DNA of 64,000 bases from Pedobacter frigidisoli (GCF_004331675.1 NZ_SJSN01000019.1:301-64300); one strand, 5' to 3'; numbered from the stretch's first letter, positions 26,559-36,447 are shown. Numbers and translations: made by a program. The notes: generated from the letters alone by a model not told the origin.

Positions 26559-27860
26559 ATGTATAATGCTTTTAGGTATTGTCTCATAATTCTTCTAAGT
26601 TTTTCAAACATTCTTAATTGTGAGCTAGCGCCTGAAAAAGATTTTGTTAATGTTAGGTCATATGGTGCAAAAGGTAATGCCTTAATTGATGATTATTTAG
26701 CGATACAACGAGCTATAAATACTGGTAAAAAGGTTTATTTTCCGAAAGGTAGATATAAAGTATCTAAAACAATAAGATATAAGGGGCGGATTTATTTGTA
26801 TGGAGAAGGAATAGATTCTGTCATTATGGGAGATGGATTAGTTCTATCAATCTCTAACGGTAGTTATTCACAAATTAAAAATATTTCGTTCGAGAACATT
26901 AAAATACCAACCTTGCTTATCAGAAATGTGAGTAATTTACATAGTTTTGTAATTAAAGCTGCTTATAGTGGAAAAGGTTATCAGCCTACAATTAATGATC
27001 TTGATGCTTGGGATAGATTAGATTCATCGATTAAAAACCAAAAAATTGGACCGCATATATTTTTTGAAAAAGACTCTAAAAGAATTGTTATTAGCAATAT
27101 TAATGGAAAATTTTTATCAATTCAAATAAATAATTCATGCGATTCTAAAATCCAAAATTGTATAATCAGGGGGAACAATAATGTGTTTGGTGCGATAGTG
27201 TTTTGTAACCTTGGCAATTATGGTTTGAGAAATGTTTCCGAAAACAATATTGTTGAAAATTCAAGTTATTCTGGAATAGTTTTTATTGGCAATAAGGCGG
27301 GGCTTATTAAAGCTAATCAATCGAATATGAATGGTGAATCAGGTATCAAATTGTATCAGAATACGTTGGATGGATTCGACGCTAGTTGCTATGGAATGAC
27401 GATTGTAAATAACACATGCAATTACAACTTCTATGATGGATTTGATTTGCAAAGTAATTATCCTAGAAACGGCAAGGGTAAAATTTTCCATATAGTAAAA
27501 AAAAATTCAGCAAATTTTAATTTCCGTACTGGTTATATAACTGAAGGTATAGGTTTGCGATTTGAATTTAATTCAGCAAAAGGAAATTTTGACTCAGGTT
27601 TAAATGCTTTTAATAGTCAATCTTATTTTAGAAGTAATTATTTTAAGAATAATAATAGATCAAATACTACCATAGGTGTTCATCAAATGGCATTTAATAT
27701 AGGTGAAAAGAACGTTATTGAAAATAATTACATTGAGCAGATATCTAAAGTAGGCTATTCTATTTATGATGAATCAGGTAAAAGTGTTATAAGAAATAAT
27801 AGAATACCAAATGGTACAGCTTTCTCTGGTGGTAAAGTTATTAATCAAAAAAAGGAATGA
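26559..27860 (+). CDS. Secreted right-handed beta-helix protein (pectate-lyase-3 / epimerase-like)
   Basis: A 433-residue exported protein. The N-terminus is a signal peptide ending in NILNC, possibly a lipoprotein site. Next is VNVRSYGAKGNALIDDYLAIQRAI..VYFPKGRYKVSKTI, the classic opening of the Pectate_lyase_3/rhamnogalacturonase fold. Repeating N-rich coils follow (NNSCDSKIQNCIIRGNNN, NIVENSSYSGIVF, NNTCNYNFYDGFDL). It may trim, epimerise or bind the polysaccharide in the periplasm or at the surface, as AlgG-type proteins do in alginate export. No catalytic residues can be assigned with confidence. Confidence 0.8.
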   Translation: MYNAFRYCLIILLSFSNILNCELAPEKDFVNVRSYGAKGNALIDDYLAIQRAINTGKKVYFPKGRYKVSKTIRYKGRIYLYGEGIDSVIMGDGLVLSISNGSYSQIKNISFENIKIPTLLIRNVSNLHSFVIKAAYSGKGYQPTINDLDAWDRLDSSIKNQKIGPHIFFEKDSKRIVISNINGKFLSIQINNSCDSKIQNCIIRGNNNVFGAIVFCNLGNYGLRNVSENNIVENSSYSGIVFIGNKAGLIKANQSNMNGESGIKLYQNTLDGFDASCYGMTIVNNTCNYNFYDGFDLQSNYPRNGKGKIFHIVKKNSANFNFRTGYITEGIGLRFEFNSAKGNFDSGLNAFNSQSYFRSNYFKNNNRSNTTIGVHQMAFNIGEKNVIENNYIEQISKVGYSIYDESGKSVIRNNRIPNGTAFSGGKVINQKKE

Positions 27861-28843
27861 ATATATTAGCTGATAGTAGGTGGATGGGAAACACTGGTAT
27901 AGGACGTGTTTACGCAGAACTAATAAGTAGGGTTCCAGAGGAATTAAGCATTGTAGGTATAGATAATAGCTTCCCACTTGGAAACCCTTTAAGTCCGATG
28001 TTTTTAACAAGGGAAATTGCATCTCGTAGTAAATTAGATGCCTTTTATTCCCCTTCATACATGCCACCTCTTTATAGTAAGGTGCCATTTGTTATAACGA
28101 TTCATGATTTAAATCACCTTTATTTCTATAGTGCTTTTCATAAGTTTTATTTAAAAAATATTATTGGTTCATTAGCGAAGAAAGCAAGCAAGGTAATTAC
28201 GGTCTCAAATTTCACAAAAAGGGAATTAGTTGAAAAGTTAGAACTAGATGCTAATAAAATTGAAGTAATTTATAATGGTGTTGATGGTGCATTTATTAAT
28301 AATCAAGAAAGTTATAATTTAGCAAAGCCATATTTTTTATATGTGGGTAATAGACGTTCTTATAAAAACCTTGTAAGGACCATAGAGGCTTTCGCTATTG
28401 CAAAAATATCGAATGACTTTATATTTGCCATAACTGGCACGGAAGATTTGCTTTTAAAAGAGACTATAAATAGACTAGGCTTAGAAAAGCGGGTGGTTTT
28501 CCTCGGTTTTATATCAGAAGCTGATTTACCCAAGCTTTATAGGGGTGCTTATGCTTTATTGTTTGTTTCCTTGATGGAGGGTTTTGGTCTTCCAATATTG
28601 GAATCAATGGCATCTGGAACACCAGTGCTTACTTCAAATGTGTCGTCATTGCCTGAAATCGGTGGTGATGCGGTATTGGTAGTTGATCCATATTCCGTTA
28701 GTGAAATTGTGAGTGGGATTGAAACATTAGTAGATAAAGGCGATTTATATTTTAAGCTTGTACAAAAAGGCTATGAAAGAGTTAAGACGTTTGATTGGGC
28801 TGTAACTGCAAATAAAACATGGAATGTTATTAAAAATCAATAA
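27857..28843 (+). CDS. Family 4 glycosyltransferase
   Basis: This 328-residue GT-B enzyme begins MNILADSRWMGNTGIGRVYAEL and has FLYVGNRRSYKNLVRTIEAF in the second Rossmann domain, then SLMEGFGLPILESMASGTPVLTSNVSSLPEI with the conserved glutamates. This motif set is the mannosyl/rhamnosyl-type GT4 signature. Its ATG overlaps the stop of the beta-helix gene (ATGA), preceded by AAAGGA. Donor unknown. Confidence 0.9.
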   Translation: MNILADSRWMGNTGIGRVYAELISRVPEELSIVGIDNSFPLGNPLSPMFLTREIASRSKLDAFYSPSYMPPLYSKVPFVITIHDLNHLYFYSAFHKFYLKNIIGSLAKKASKVITVSNFTKRELVEKLELDANKIEVIYNGVDGAFINNQESYNLAKPYFLYVGNRRSYKNLVRTIEAFAIAKISNDFIFAITGTEDLLLKETINRLGLEKRVVFLGFISEADLPKLYRGAYALLFVSLMEGFGLPILESMASGTPVLTSNVSSLPEIGGDAVLVVDPYSVSEIVSGIETLVDKGDLYFKLVQKGYERVKTFDWAVTANKTWNVIKNQ

Positions 28844-28851
28844 GTTTGAAA

Positions 28852-29772
28852 ATGTTTAAATTGGCAATTTTAATACCAACTTTGAATGCAGGTTCTACCT
28901 GGGCAAGTTTGTTAAAAAGTATTAGTGAACAAGATTATGCGGCATCACGGAAAATCATCCTTGATTCTGGTTCTTCAGATGATACTGTTGCGCTAGCAAT
29001 AACGAATGGTTTCGAAGTGTTAAATATTCATAAAAAGGATTTTGATCATGGATATGCAAGGCAGGTTTTAGCGGATGCCGCAGATGACTGTGAAATCTTA
29101 GTTTACTTAACACAAGATTGCATCATTGCAACCAGCTCATCTCTTAAAAACTTGGTTAATTCTTTCTTCAATAAACATATTGGTCTTGCTTATGGTAGGC
29201 AGTTGCCTCATAAAGGCGCTACAGTATTGGAAACACATGCGAGACTATTTAACTATACCGATCAATCACGAGTTAAGCTGTTAAGCGATAAAGATGAGCT
29301 GGGAATTAAAACGGCATCTTGTTCAAATTCTTATGCTGCTTACCGAAGAGAGGCATTATACTCAGTAGGTGGCTTTCCCAGTCACACTATTTTTGCCGAA
29401 GATGTAATTGTTGGCGGTCAAATGCTATTAAAGGATTGGCAAATTGCCTATGTTGCTGAGGCTGAAGCTTATCATTCTCATGATTATAAAGTTTCAGAAG
29501 AATTCAAACGATATTTTGATATCGGTGTTTTTCATTCAACAAATCAGTGGTTGTTAAATGAGTTTGGAACTGCTGGAGGAGAAGGGTTAAAATATCTAAA
29601 ATCGGAATTGAAATATGTGCTGAAACATAATGCATTAGTACTTCCTAAAATGATAATGTCTATTGGCGCCAAGTTTATAGGATATAAATTGGGTATGATG
29701 CATAAAAAACTATCGCCCAAACAAAGAAAAAGTTTTTCTATGCACAAAAGTTATTGGGACAAAAATAAATAA
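28852..29772 (+). CDS. Family 2 glycosyltransferase, rhamnosyltransferase-like
   Basis: About 306 residues from the ATG at 28852 (a TTG six bases earlier is possible). The GT-A fold shows LAILIPTLNAGSTWASLL, IILDSGSSDDTV, the deoxysugar-transferase-like DFDHGYARQVLADAA, and YLTQDCI for the metal site, with IFAEDVIVGGQML as the catalytic acidic region. The H-G-x-x-R/A segment and TQD pattern are typical of rhamnosyltransferases such as RfbN. Actual donor could be another 6-deoxysugar, such as the branched CDP-sugar made in this operon. Confidence 0.87.
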   Translation: MFKLAILIPTLNAGSTWASLLKSISEQDYAASRKIILDSGSSDDTVALAITNGFEVLNIHKKDFDHGYARQVLADAADDCEILVYLTQDCIIATSSSLKNLVNSFFNKHIGLAYGRQLPHKGATVLETHARLFNYTDQSRVKLLSDKDELGIKTASCSNSYAAYRREALYSVGGFPSHTIFAEDVIVGGQMLLKDWQIAYVAEAEAYHSHDYKVSEEFKRYFDIGVFHSTNQWLLNEFGTAGGEGLKYLKSELKYVLKHNALVLPKMIMSIGAKFIGYKLGMMHKKLSPKQRKSFSMHKSYWDKNK

Positions 29773-29777
29773 AATAT

Positions 29778-30752
29778 ATGAATCATTTAATATTTGGTGG
29801 AGCTGGCTTTATTGGTACTCATTTAAAACGATATATAAAGGACACATTATTACTTTCTGATGTAGTTTATAGTTATGACATCAAAAAAAAGGTTAGTGAA
29901 GATTTCACAGTAATTGATATACGCCAACCAATAGTATTGGCCCTACCAAAATTAGAAGATAGCGTAATTTATAATTTAGCCGCGGTACATACCACACCTG
30001 GTCATCCCGATCACGAATATTTTGAGGCTAATATTTTTGGCGCACAAAATGTATGTGATTTTGCTCGTAAGCATCACATTAAAACCATAGTTTTTACCAG
30101 CTCAATAGCACCTTATGGCGCATCAGAAGATTTTAAGACTGAAGAGACTTTGCCAATGCCCAATACACCTTATGGAATTTCGAAGTTAACGGCAGAATAC
30201 ATACACAAGTTATGGCAATCGGAAGATCCTCTAAATAGGAAATTAGTAATTGTTCGTCCGGGTGTAGTGTTCGGAAAACAAGAAGGGGGCAATTTTACGC
30301 GGTTATACAATTCGATGGCTAAAGGTTTCTTTTTTTACCCAGGTAGAAAAGATACCATAAAGGCAAGTGTGTATGTGAAAGATGTAGCAAGGATTTTGTA
30401 TGAGGCAGGGCAGAAGGAATTGCCTGGACTCGTAACTTACAACCTAACCTATTTTCCCGCACCTACCATTGAGGAAATTTGCGTAACCATGGCAGAAGCG
30501 ACCCACATTAAGCCGCCAAAGGTTTTAATTCCAGGCTGGGCCTTAAAATCAGCTGCGGGGTCTGCTTATTTTGGTGCAAGGGTATTAGGAAAAAATATTA
30601 GTGGCATCCATCCTGATCGGGTAAAAAAATTGATGATCTCGACTAATATTTCAGGTGAAAAATTGAGCTTATCCCCATATAAACTGCAATTTACTTTAAA
30701 AGATGCATTAAAAGATTGGTATTTGGATTGTGACACAAAAGGGTTATATTAG
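29778..30752 (+). CDS. NAD-dependent epimerase/dehydratase (SDR) family protein
   Basis: This 324-residue SDR protein has an N-terminal GGAGFIG (7-13), TSSIAPYG as catalytic strand and Tyr-x3-Lys in TPYGISKLTAE. NLAAVHTTPGHPDHEYFEANI is distinctive for a group of sugar epimerase/reductase-like proteins encoded at the ends of polysaccharide operons. It is only distantly similar to the SDR pair at 14123 and 18914. It is the last gene of the locus I operon and a terminator follows 93 bases later. Substrate unknown. Confidence 0.82.
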   Translation: MNHLIFGGAGFIGTHLKRYIKDTLLLSDVVYSYDIKKKVSEDFTVIDIRQPIVLALPKLEDSVIYNLAAVHTTPGHPDHEYFEANIFGAQNVCDFARKHHIKTIVFTSSIAPYGASEDFKTEETLPMPNTPYGISKLTAEYIHKLWQSEDPLNRKLVIVRPGVVFGKQEGGNFTRLYNSMAKGFFFYPGRKDTIKASVYVKDVARILYEAGQKELPGLVTYNLTYFPAPTIEEICVTMAEATHIKPPKVLIPGWALKSAAGSAYFGARVLGKNISGIHPDRVKKLMISTNISGEKLSLSPYKLQFTLKDALKDWYLDCDTKGLY

Positions 30753-30845
30753 AATTGCTTTCAAAAGAAAAAAGCAATGATATCACTCTCTTACAATGAA
30801 GTTGGAACTTTTTCGAAATAGAGTTAGAGAAATTTAAAGTATTTT

Positions 30846-30872
30846 GGGCTTAAATTTATGTAAGCCTTTTTT
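30846..30872 (+). terminator. Rho-independent terminator ending the locus I operon
   Basis: A perfect stem GGCTTA / TAAGCC (30847-30852 with 30861-30866) closes an 8-nt loop and is followed by six T. It lies 93 bases after the last gene. Confidence 0.8.
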
Positions 30873-31092
30873 GTGTCTATAAATTTATTACTGTCATCTA
30901 CTAATTGTTAGTAAAACCATACTAAATTTAAGTTTATCGATTTATAGAATTATATTGAGCACTGGTTAGCAATTTTTATTTCGATAATGTTTCCTTAACT
31001 TTGAAATAACATTTTGGGCACTAATTTTGTGCATGGAGTGTGGTCTTTAAACAAAAGAATTTAAAAAAGTTCATGCCGCCCATTATAAGCCT
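30873..31092. promoter_or_regulatory. Leader and promoter of the first phosphoglycosyl transferase
   Basis: A full -7 match TAACTTTG lies at 30996-31003, giving a predicted start near 31010 and a leader of about 80 bases. Inside the leader GCAC and GTGC arms flank a short loop (about 31018-31033). No -33 TTG at ideal spacing was found. The rest shows nothing recognisable. Confidence 0.5.
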
Positions 31093-32484
31093 ATGCAAAC
31101 ACGTTACTTATTCATCCTAAAATATATCTTACCCATTACTGACCTGATCATGGTCAATATTGTGTACTTCTTCGCCTACGAATTTACAGCATATATGGGT
31201 AGGACTGTAAGTTTAGAATTACAATGGCATTACATTGTAGTCTGTAATTTGATTTGGATTGTAAGTACCACCTCTTTCAGTCTATATACAGAATATGGCT
31301 CTCGTAGAATTGAGCGAATTTATAGAGGTACTTGGAAAAGTGTGGTATTGCATGGTGTATTATTTGCAATTTATCTTTTCTTCTCTAAACAAAATGAATT
31401 CTCGAGATCTTTCTTGGTAATTTTTTATGGCATGCTGGCCATTCTATTTTTGGTGAATCGCTTTATTGGTACTTCATTTCAGTTCCTATTGTTTAATCAT
31501 CTAAGGGGAGTGAAGTCGGTAGCCATTATGGGCAATAATCCAACTGGTTTACAATTGGCTACTTATTTTGAGAAACAACGGTACATAGAGTTCCATGGTT
31601 TTATTAATGATGTACCCCAAGATTATTTAGACCGCAATGGGCAGATTGCTGACGCAGTTGGACATCAATTTAAATTGGCAGTTGATAAAGGCATCAAAGA
31701 CATTTATGTGACCATTGCACCGGAGCGCATGGCGGATATGACGCTTTTGACTGAAGAGGCAGAGCGACAGTGTGTAAGGTTAAAATTTATACCTGATATC
31801 AGTGGCGCATTATTGTCACCTTATACGGTAAGTTATTTAGGAAATGAATTTCCGGTAATATCTCTTAGATCAGAACCACTAGAAAAGATTAATAACCGTT
31901 TTAAAAAACGTGCGCTCGATGTGGTTTTTAGTGGTTTGGTGATTCTTTTTGTGTTAAGCTGGTTGTATCCAATTATCGCGATTCTAATCAAGATGCAAAG
32001 TAAAGGGCCCGTATTGTTCAAACAATTGAGAAGCGGGCGTGATGATGAACCTTTTTGGTGTTTTAAATTTAGGAGTATGCGCATGAATGCCGATAGTGAT
32101 AAAAAACAGGCAAGCAAGGGCGATTCCCGCATTACACCAATTGGTCAGTTTTTACGCAAATCGAGCTTAGATGAATTGCCGCAGTTTTTTAATGTATTTA
32201 TGGGGCACATGAGCGTTGTTGGGCCTAGGCCACACATGTTAATCCATACCGAACAATATAAAGGCATTGTAGATCAGTTTATGGTACGCCACTTTTTAAA
32301 GCCTGGGATTACCGGTTGGGCGCAAGTAAATGGCTTTAGAGGGGAAACTAAGGAAGATTACAAAATGGTTAAACGGGTAGAGTATGATATTTGGTATTTA
32401 GAGCATTGGACAGCGATGTTGGATGTGAAGATCATTTTTATGACGGTGATTAATATGGTGAAGGGTGAAGAGAACGCTTTTTAA
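31093..32484 (+). CDS. Initiating polyprenyl-phosphate phosphoglycosyl transferase (WcaJ-like), copy 1
   Basis: This 463-residue membrane enzyme moves a hexose-1-phosphate from a UDP-sugar to undecaprenyl phosphate, starting repeat-unit assembly. Four N-terminal helices are followed by a Rossmann-like CoA-binding region (VAIMGNNPTGLQLATYF), a further membrane segment (VVFSGLVILFVLSWLYPIIAIL) and the catalytic bac_transf domain with FKFRSMR, the Asp-Glu dyad in SSLDELPQFFNV, VGPRPHM and KPGITGWAQVNGFRGET. It closely resembles the protein at 39577-40986 in its catalytic half. It stands alone with its own promoter after locus I. Confidence 0.93.
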   Translation: MQTRYLFILKYILPITDLIMVNIVYFFAYEFTAYMGRTVSLELQWHYIVVCNLIWIVSTTSFSLYTEYGSRRIERIYRGTWKSVVLHGVLFAIYLFFSKQNEFSRSFLVIFYGMLAILFLVNRFIGTSFQFLLFNHLRGVKSVAIMGNNPTGLQLATYFEKQRYIEFHGFINDVPQDYLDRNGQIADAVGHQFKLAVDKGIKDIYVTIAPERMADMTLLTEEAERQCVRLKFIPDISGALLSPYTVSYLGNEFPVISLRSEPLEKINNRFKKRALDVVFSGLVILFVLSWLYPIIAILIKMQSKGPVLFKQLRSGRDDEPFWCFKFRSMRMNADSDKKQASKGDSRITPIGQFLRKSSLDELPQFFNVFMGHMSVVGPRPHMLIHTEQYKGIVDQFMVRHFLKPGITGWAQVNGFRGETKEDYKMVKRVEYDIWYLEHWTAMLDVKIIFMTVINMVKGEENAF

Positions 32485-32505
32485 TAACAATTGAATATTT
32501 AGTAT

Positions 32506-32526
32506 AATGCTCTTAGTTGGGCTTTT
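32506..32526 (+). terminator. Possible weak terminator
   Basis: A short stem GCTC-N6-GGGC is followed by seven T, 22 bases after the stop. The stem is only four pairs, so confidence is low. Confidence 0.35.
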
Positions 32527-32559
32527 TTTAGGGCTCAATATTTTTCGGCTCTAGGGTTT

Positions 32560-34020
32560 CGAAAGTTATCTGTTATAAGCCTTTCTCTTTAAGGATAACT
32601 TGTGCCGATTTTACATCGGCAAAGATGCCGATAGGCGGATTGAGGTTTTGATTCGTTCTGATTTGCCCTAGTTTGTAAAAAGTGGTTTTTTTGTTGCGAA
32701 AAGGATGTTTTGTAGCGGCTCATTGCCGCCGGGCTAGTCCTTTTTCCTTGATGAAAAAGGGACCAAAAAATCAAGGCTTGGATCTTTTGTTGCATAAAGC
32801 TAGCGTAATCCTTTTTGCGGCAATTTGATGCCTGGACACGCTCAGTCTCTGCGGCTGCAAAATTTCCTTGGTCTATAGAAACTTGAAAGCTAGTGGATTT
32901 ATTCCACTGCTTTCTACTGCCAAAATCTCCTTGGCCTGATAGCATGGTGGCTATAGCGAGGAGCCCGGTTACAAGTTCAATTTCTGCACTCGGCTTTTAC
33001 AAATGTTTGTCACAAGCCTTTCTCTTTAAGGATAACTTGTGCCGATTTTACATCGGCAAAGGTGGCGATAGGCGGATAGAGGTTTTCCAAGACGCTCTAT
33101 CTTGCCTCGGCTAGCCGCCGGTAGGCTTTTACTTTTTTTTCAGTTGTGTTTATGTTAAAGTTGGTCTTCAAGCTTGCTTCGCAGGTTGCTTGAGGAAAAA
33201 AGTAACAAAAAAACCGAGACCGATATTTCAATCGGGAGAGCTCATGAATGCCATTAAAACAACAAAAACTAATGAATAATCAGGCTTGGATCTTTTGTTG
33301 CATAACGCTAGGGGAATCCTTATTGCGGCAATTTGAGGTCAGGCCAAATCTCAGGCTCCTACGGCTACAATTTTCCTTGGTCTTTAGAAACTTGAAAGCT
33401 AATGGTTGGATTCCACTGCTTTCTACTGCCAAAATCTCCTAGGCCGGATAGCAGGGCGGCTATAGCAAATGAGCTCGGTTACAAATTTAATTTCTACACC
33501 ATGCTTTTACAAATGTTTGTTACACCCCTTTCTTTGTAAGGATAAAAGTGCCGATAGGCGGATAGAGGTTTCTCTAGACGCTCAACCTGACCTCGGCTAG
33601 CCGCCGATGAGCTTTTACTTTTTTTTCAGTTGTGTTATATTAAAGTTGGTCTTCAAGCTGGCTTCGCAGGTCGCTTGATCAAAAAAGTAACAAAGAAAGC
33701 AAGGCTTAGACTAAATCTTGAATAAGCCTATCGAAGCTTTCTACGGCAACACAAGGCCCGATAAAAAATTGGGAAAATACGTACTGCCGCTATTTCGTTT
33801 AAAAGGGAAGTATCTTGAAAAGCTTATGGTGGTTCTTCGGCGATCATCCCCTAGGCCGGATAGCAAGATGACTATAGCGTGGAGCCTAGATACAAGTTTA
33901 ATTTCTGCACTATGCTTTTATTAATTCTTGTTACAATCCTTTCTCTTTAAGGATAATCTTTGCCGATTTTACATCGGCAAAGGTGCAGGTAGGCGGATAG
34001 AGGTTACCTAGCACAAAGCA
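32560..34020. repeat. Mosaic of tandem and interspersed noncoding repeats
   Basis: About 1.5 kb without a gene, built from diverged copies of a unit of roughly 410-510 bp. A core beginning CTTTCTCTTTAAGGATAAC recurs at 32581, 33018, 33528 (shortened) and about 33939. In three copies it contains a perfect hairpin GCCGAT-N5-ATCGGC (32604-32620, 33041-33057, 33962-33978), followed by GATAGGCGGATAGAGGTT or close variants. A second block (GGCTTGGATCTTTTGTTGCAT) occurs at 32776 and 33283. A third block forms large dyads with TTTTACTTTTTTTT and AAAAAAGTAAC arms (33126-33210 and 33612-33696). Fragments also occur at 5.1-5.3 kb and near 36.0 kb. Small open frames inside it are not gene-like. Confidence 0.7.
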
Positions 34021-34178
34021 ATAAGATTCCCTCCTGCGAGGGAATGACGATTGGTGGAGGCAATTCGTACTAAAGGTTAAATGGCCAAGTGTTACAGCAC
34101 TTTACACTATTTCCCCATACCTTAGCGTTTTAAATATAATTTACGTTCTTTTGTAAGAATTTACGTCACATGTCCTAT

Positions 34179-35807
34179 ATGAAAAAACTAATACTCTTTC
34201 TTTTTTTAGTGGTCGCAATAACAAAGTTGAATGCCCAGGCGGTTTATCAACCTTATTCTTATCATTTCTATCAAAAACTAAGTGGAGAAATCTATAATCC
34301 CAATACTCGTTTTCACAGTTCTTTAAAGCCATTCTTTATAGATGACAGCTTAATCGTGAATAAGAGTGATAGTTTGTTAAATATGGGTGCAGACTCTAGT
34401 CGCAAATCATGGGGTGCAAGGAAACTATTTCAAGAGCATTTACTGGATGTAAGAAAGGATGATTTTACCGTGTATGCTGATTTTCTTCCTGATTTTCAGA
34501 TTGGAAGAGATTTTACAGGAAAGAAGAATACCTATTTGAATACCCGCGGTTATCAAATTGGGGGTACCGTTGGTAAGAAATTCTCTTTTTATACAAGTGG
34601 TTATGAGAATCAAGGTCGTTTTGCAGATTACTACAGAAATTATATAGACAATACGGGAATTGTACCCGGTCAGTCTTACAATAGAATTGGTGGAAAATAT
34701 GGGCAAGGTTATAATCCCGACATTAGCCCACTAACTGCAGATTGGTCTTACGTCACAGCGACTATCTCTTATACTCCAATAAAGTATCTAAACGTTACTG
34801 CCGGTTATGATAAAACTTTTATCGGGGATGGTTATCGTTCGATGTTATTGTCAGACTTTTCATCACCAGCGCCCTTTTTGAGGTTGACAGGAAATTTAGG
34901 GAATGTTCAATATATGGCCATGTGGACGATGATGGAAGATCCGGGTGCAAACAAGTTATCTTATGACGCAGGTTTTAGAAAAAAGGGCGGCGTTTTTCAT
35001 TATCTAGATTGGAATGTGAATAACCGTTTGTCCATAGGTTTTTTTGATTCAATAATTTGGTCGCAATTCGATGATGCGGGTAATAGAAGAGGCTTTGATT
35101 GGGGTTATGCCAGTCCAATTATCTTTTTGCGTCCTGTTGAAGCTTCAAGTGGTTCTCCGGATAATGCCCTTTTGGGTTTTACAGGAAAATATAAATTCAC
35201 CAAAGAACTAGTGGCTTATGGTCAATTCTCTTTAGATGAGTTTCAGGCAAAAGAATTTTTTTCTTCGCAAGGAAGCTCCCGAAACAAATATGGTTGGCAA
35301 TTGGGGGTGAGGGGTGCTGATGTATTTAAGGTTGAGGGTTTGAACTATTTGTTGGAATATAATACCGCAAAACCTTATACCTATTCGTCAAGAACTCGTA
35401 TTGGAAACTATGCCAATTATAATGAGCCCTTGGCGCATCCATTTGGTGCAAACTTCCGTGAGGTGGTTGGTTTGATAAACTATACATATAAACGTTTTGA
35501 TTTCAGTGGAGAGTTATTGTATTCGAAATATGGATTGGATGTAGCAGGCCAAAACTATGGTAAGAATATATTCGAGCCTTATACGGATGCGGTAAAACCT
35601 GATGGTAACTTTACCACTCAGGGAATTAGAACCGATCTGGTTTATTTAGAGGGTAAGGTTGCTTATGTGATCAATCCGAAATATAATTTACGTTTGGAGT
35701 TGGGTGGAATTGTAAGAAGAGAAAGCAATACTTTGGGAACGAATAATTCCGGTCTGATTACATTCGGACTACGCAGTTCATTTAGAAATTTATATTCAGA
35801 TTTTTAG
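34179..35807 (+). CDS. Outer-membrane beta-barrel protein, RemB / Wzi-like
   Basis: About 542 residues with a signal peptide MKKLILFLFLVVAITKLNAQ (the ATG at 34170 would add three residues). The body is rich in alternating aromatic/polar strands. The segment ISYTPIKYLNVTAGYDKTF followed by IGDGYRSMLLSDFSSPAPFL resembles the conserved GxxFIGDGYRSxLLSD signature of RemB-type proteins of Bacteroidota and the Wzi capsule-assembly family. It may anchor polysaccharide at the cell surface or serve surface motility. It is monocistronic, between the repeat mosaic and a good terminator. Confidence 0.75.
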   Translation: MKKLILFLFLVVAITKLNAQAVYQPYSYHFYQKLSGEIYNPNTRFHSSLKPFFIDDSLIVNKSDSLLNMGADSSRKSWGARKLFQEHLLDVRKDDFTVYADFLPDFQIGRDFTGKKNTYLNTRGYQIGGTVGKKFSFYTSGYENQGRFADYYRNYIDNTGIVPGQSYNRIGGKYGQGYNPDISPLTADWSYVTATISYTPIKYLNVTAGYDKTFIGDGYRSMLLSDFSSPAPFLRLTGNLGNVQYMAMWTMMEDPGANKLSYDAGFRKKGGVFHYLDWNVNNRLSIGFFDSIIWSQFDDAGNRRGFDWGYASPIIFLRPVEASSGSPDNALLGFTGKYKFTKELVAYGQFSLDEFQAKEFFSSQGSSRNKYGWQLGVRGADVFKVEGLNYLLEYNTAKPYTYSSRTRIGNYANYNEPLAHPFGANFREVVGLINYTYKRFDFSGELLYSKYGLDVAGQNYGKNIFEPYTDAVKPDGNFTTQGIRTDLVYLEGKVAYVINPKYNLRLELGGIVRRESNTLGTNNSGLITFGLRSSFRNLYSDF

Positions 35808-35825
35808 TCGATTAAAAGATTTTTG

Positions 35826-35857
35826 AAGTTCAATTGTGTAAACAGTTGGGCTTTTTT
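35826..35857 (+). terminator. Rho-independent terminator after the RemB/Wzi-like gene
   Basis: Arms AAGTTCAATTG (35826-35836) and CAGTTGGGCTT (35843-35853) form an 11-pair stem with three G-U pairs, followed by a T run. It starts 18 bases after the stop codon. Confidence 0.75.
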
Positions 35858-36447
35858 ATTGATAGATAAATGCGGGCTGGCCAATCGCCTGTTTAGATTT
35901 CATGGTTGTTGTTATTTAGATGTTTGGTTTTCTAGATATGGTTGACGAGCCACCGACCATGGGTATAGCGCCCTGGTCTAAAAGTATTAATTTCTGCACC
36001 ATGTTTCTATGAATGTTACAAATGTTTTTTTAAGGATAACTTGTTCCGATTTTATATCTGTAAAACTGGCGATAGGCGGATAGAGGGTAATGCGAAAACG
36101 GTAGAGATGATGGATAAATTGTTTAATGTTTTATAGAGACCCCAACAATGGATGCATTAAAATGCGAAATTGTATTGTAATCAATTCTGTTCTAACATGG
36201 ATTGTAACCCTGTTAGCCTTGGGCTTTTCTAAGCGTGGTTTAGGGTAATTTATTCTTAGACCTAGTTTTAACCCAGGGATAAATTGTTTAACGAGTAACC
36301 AACCATGGATTTCGTGCCGATAGGCAGATGGCGGTTACATAATTAAGCCCCAGTTAATTCAATAACGAGGGCTTTTTCTATTTGGTTAGAATAAATAATA
36401 TGGGTAAAATAAATTACCGGGAAGAATAAATTATCAAATAGGTAAGA
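35858..36447. other. Gene-free spacer with a decayed repeat copy
   Basis: A degenerate copy of the 33-kb repeat core is visible at about 35985-36090 (TTAATTTCTGCACCATG, TTTAAGGATAACTTG, GGCGATAGGCGGATAGAGG). A stem AAGCCC (36345-36350) / GGGCTT (36369-36374) with T-run on the plus strand is terminator-like, although the nearest plus-strand gene is far upstream. No coding sequence recognised. Confidence 0.5.

Noticed and set aside
32589-33924. Several 60-120 codon frames in the repeat mosaic
   Set aside because: They follow repeat units on both strands, and the frames are not preserved between copies, so they look like chance openings.
32560-34020. CRISPR array
   Set aside because: Repeats are hundreds of bases long, diverged and unevenly spaced. 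There are no short identical repeats with uniform spacers and no cas genes in the window.
36345-36377. Terminator for the minus-strand Alg13/14 pair
   Set aside because: The T-run is on the plus strand; on the minus strand the stem is followed by a mixed AT sequence, so it is at best a plus-strand terminator far from its gene.
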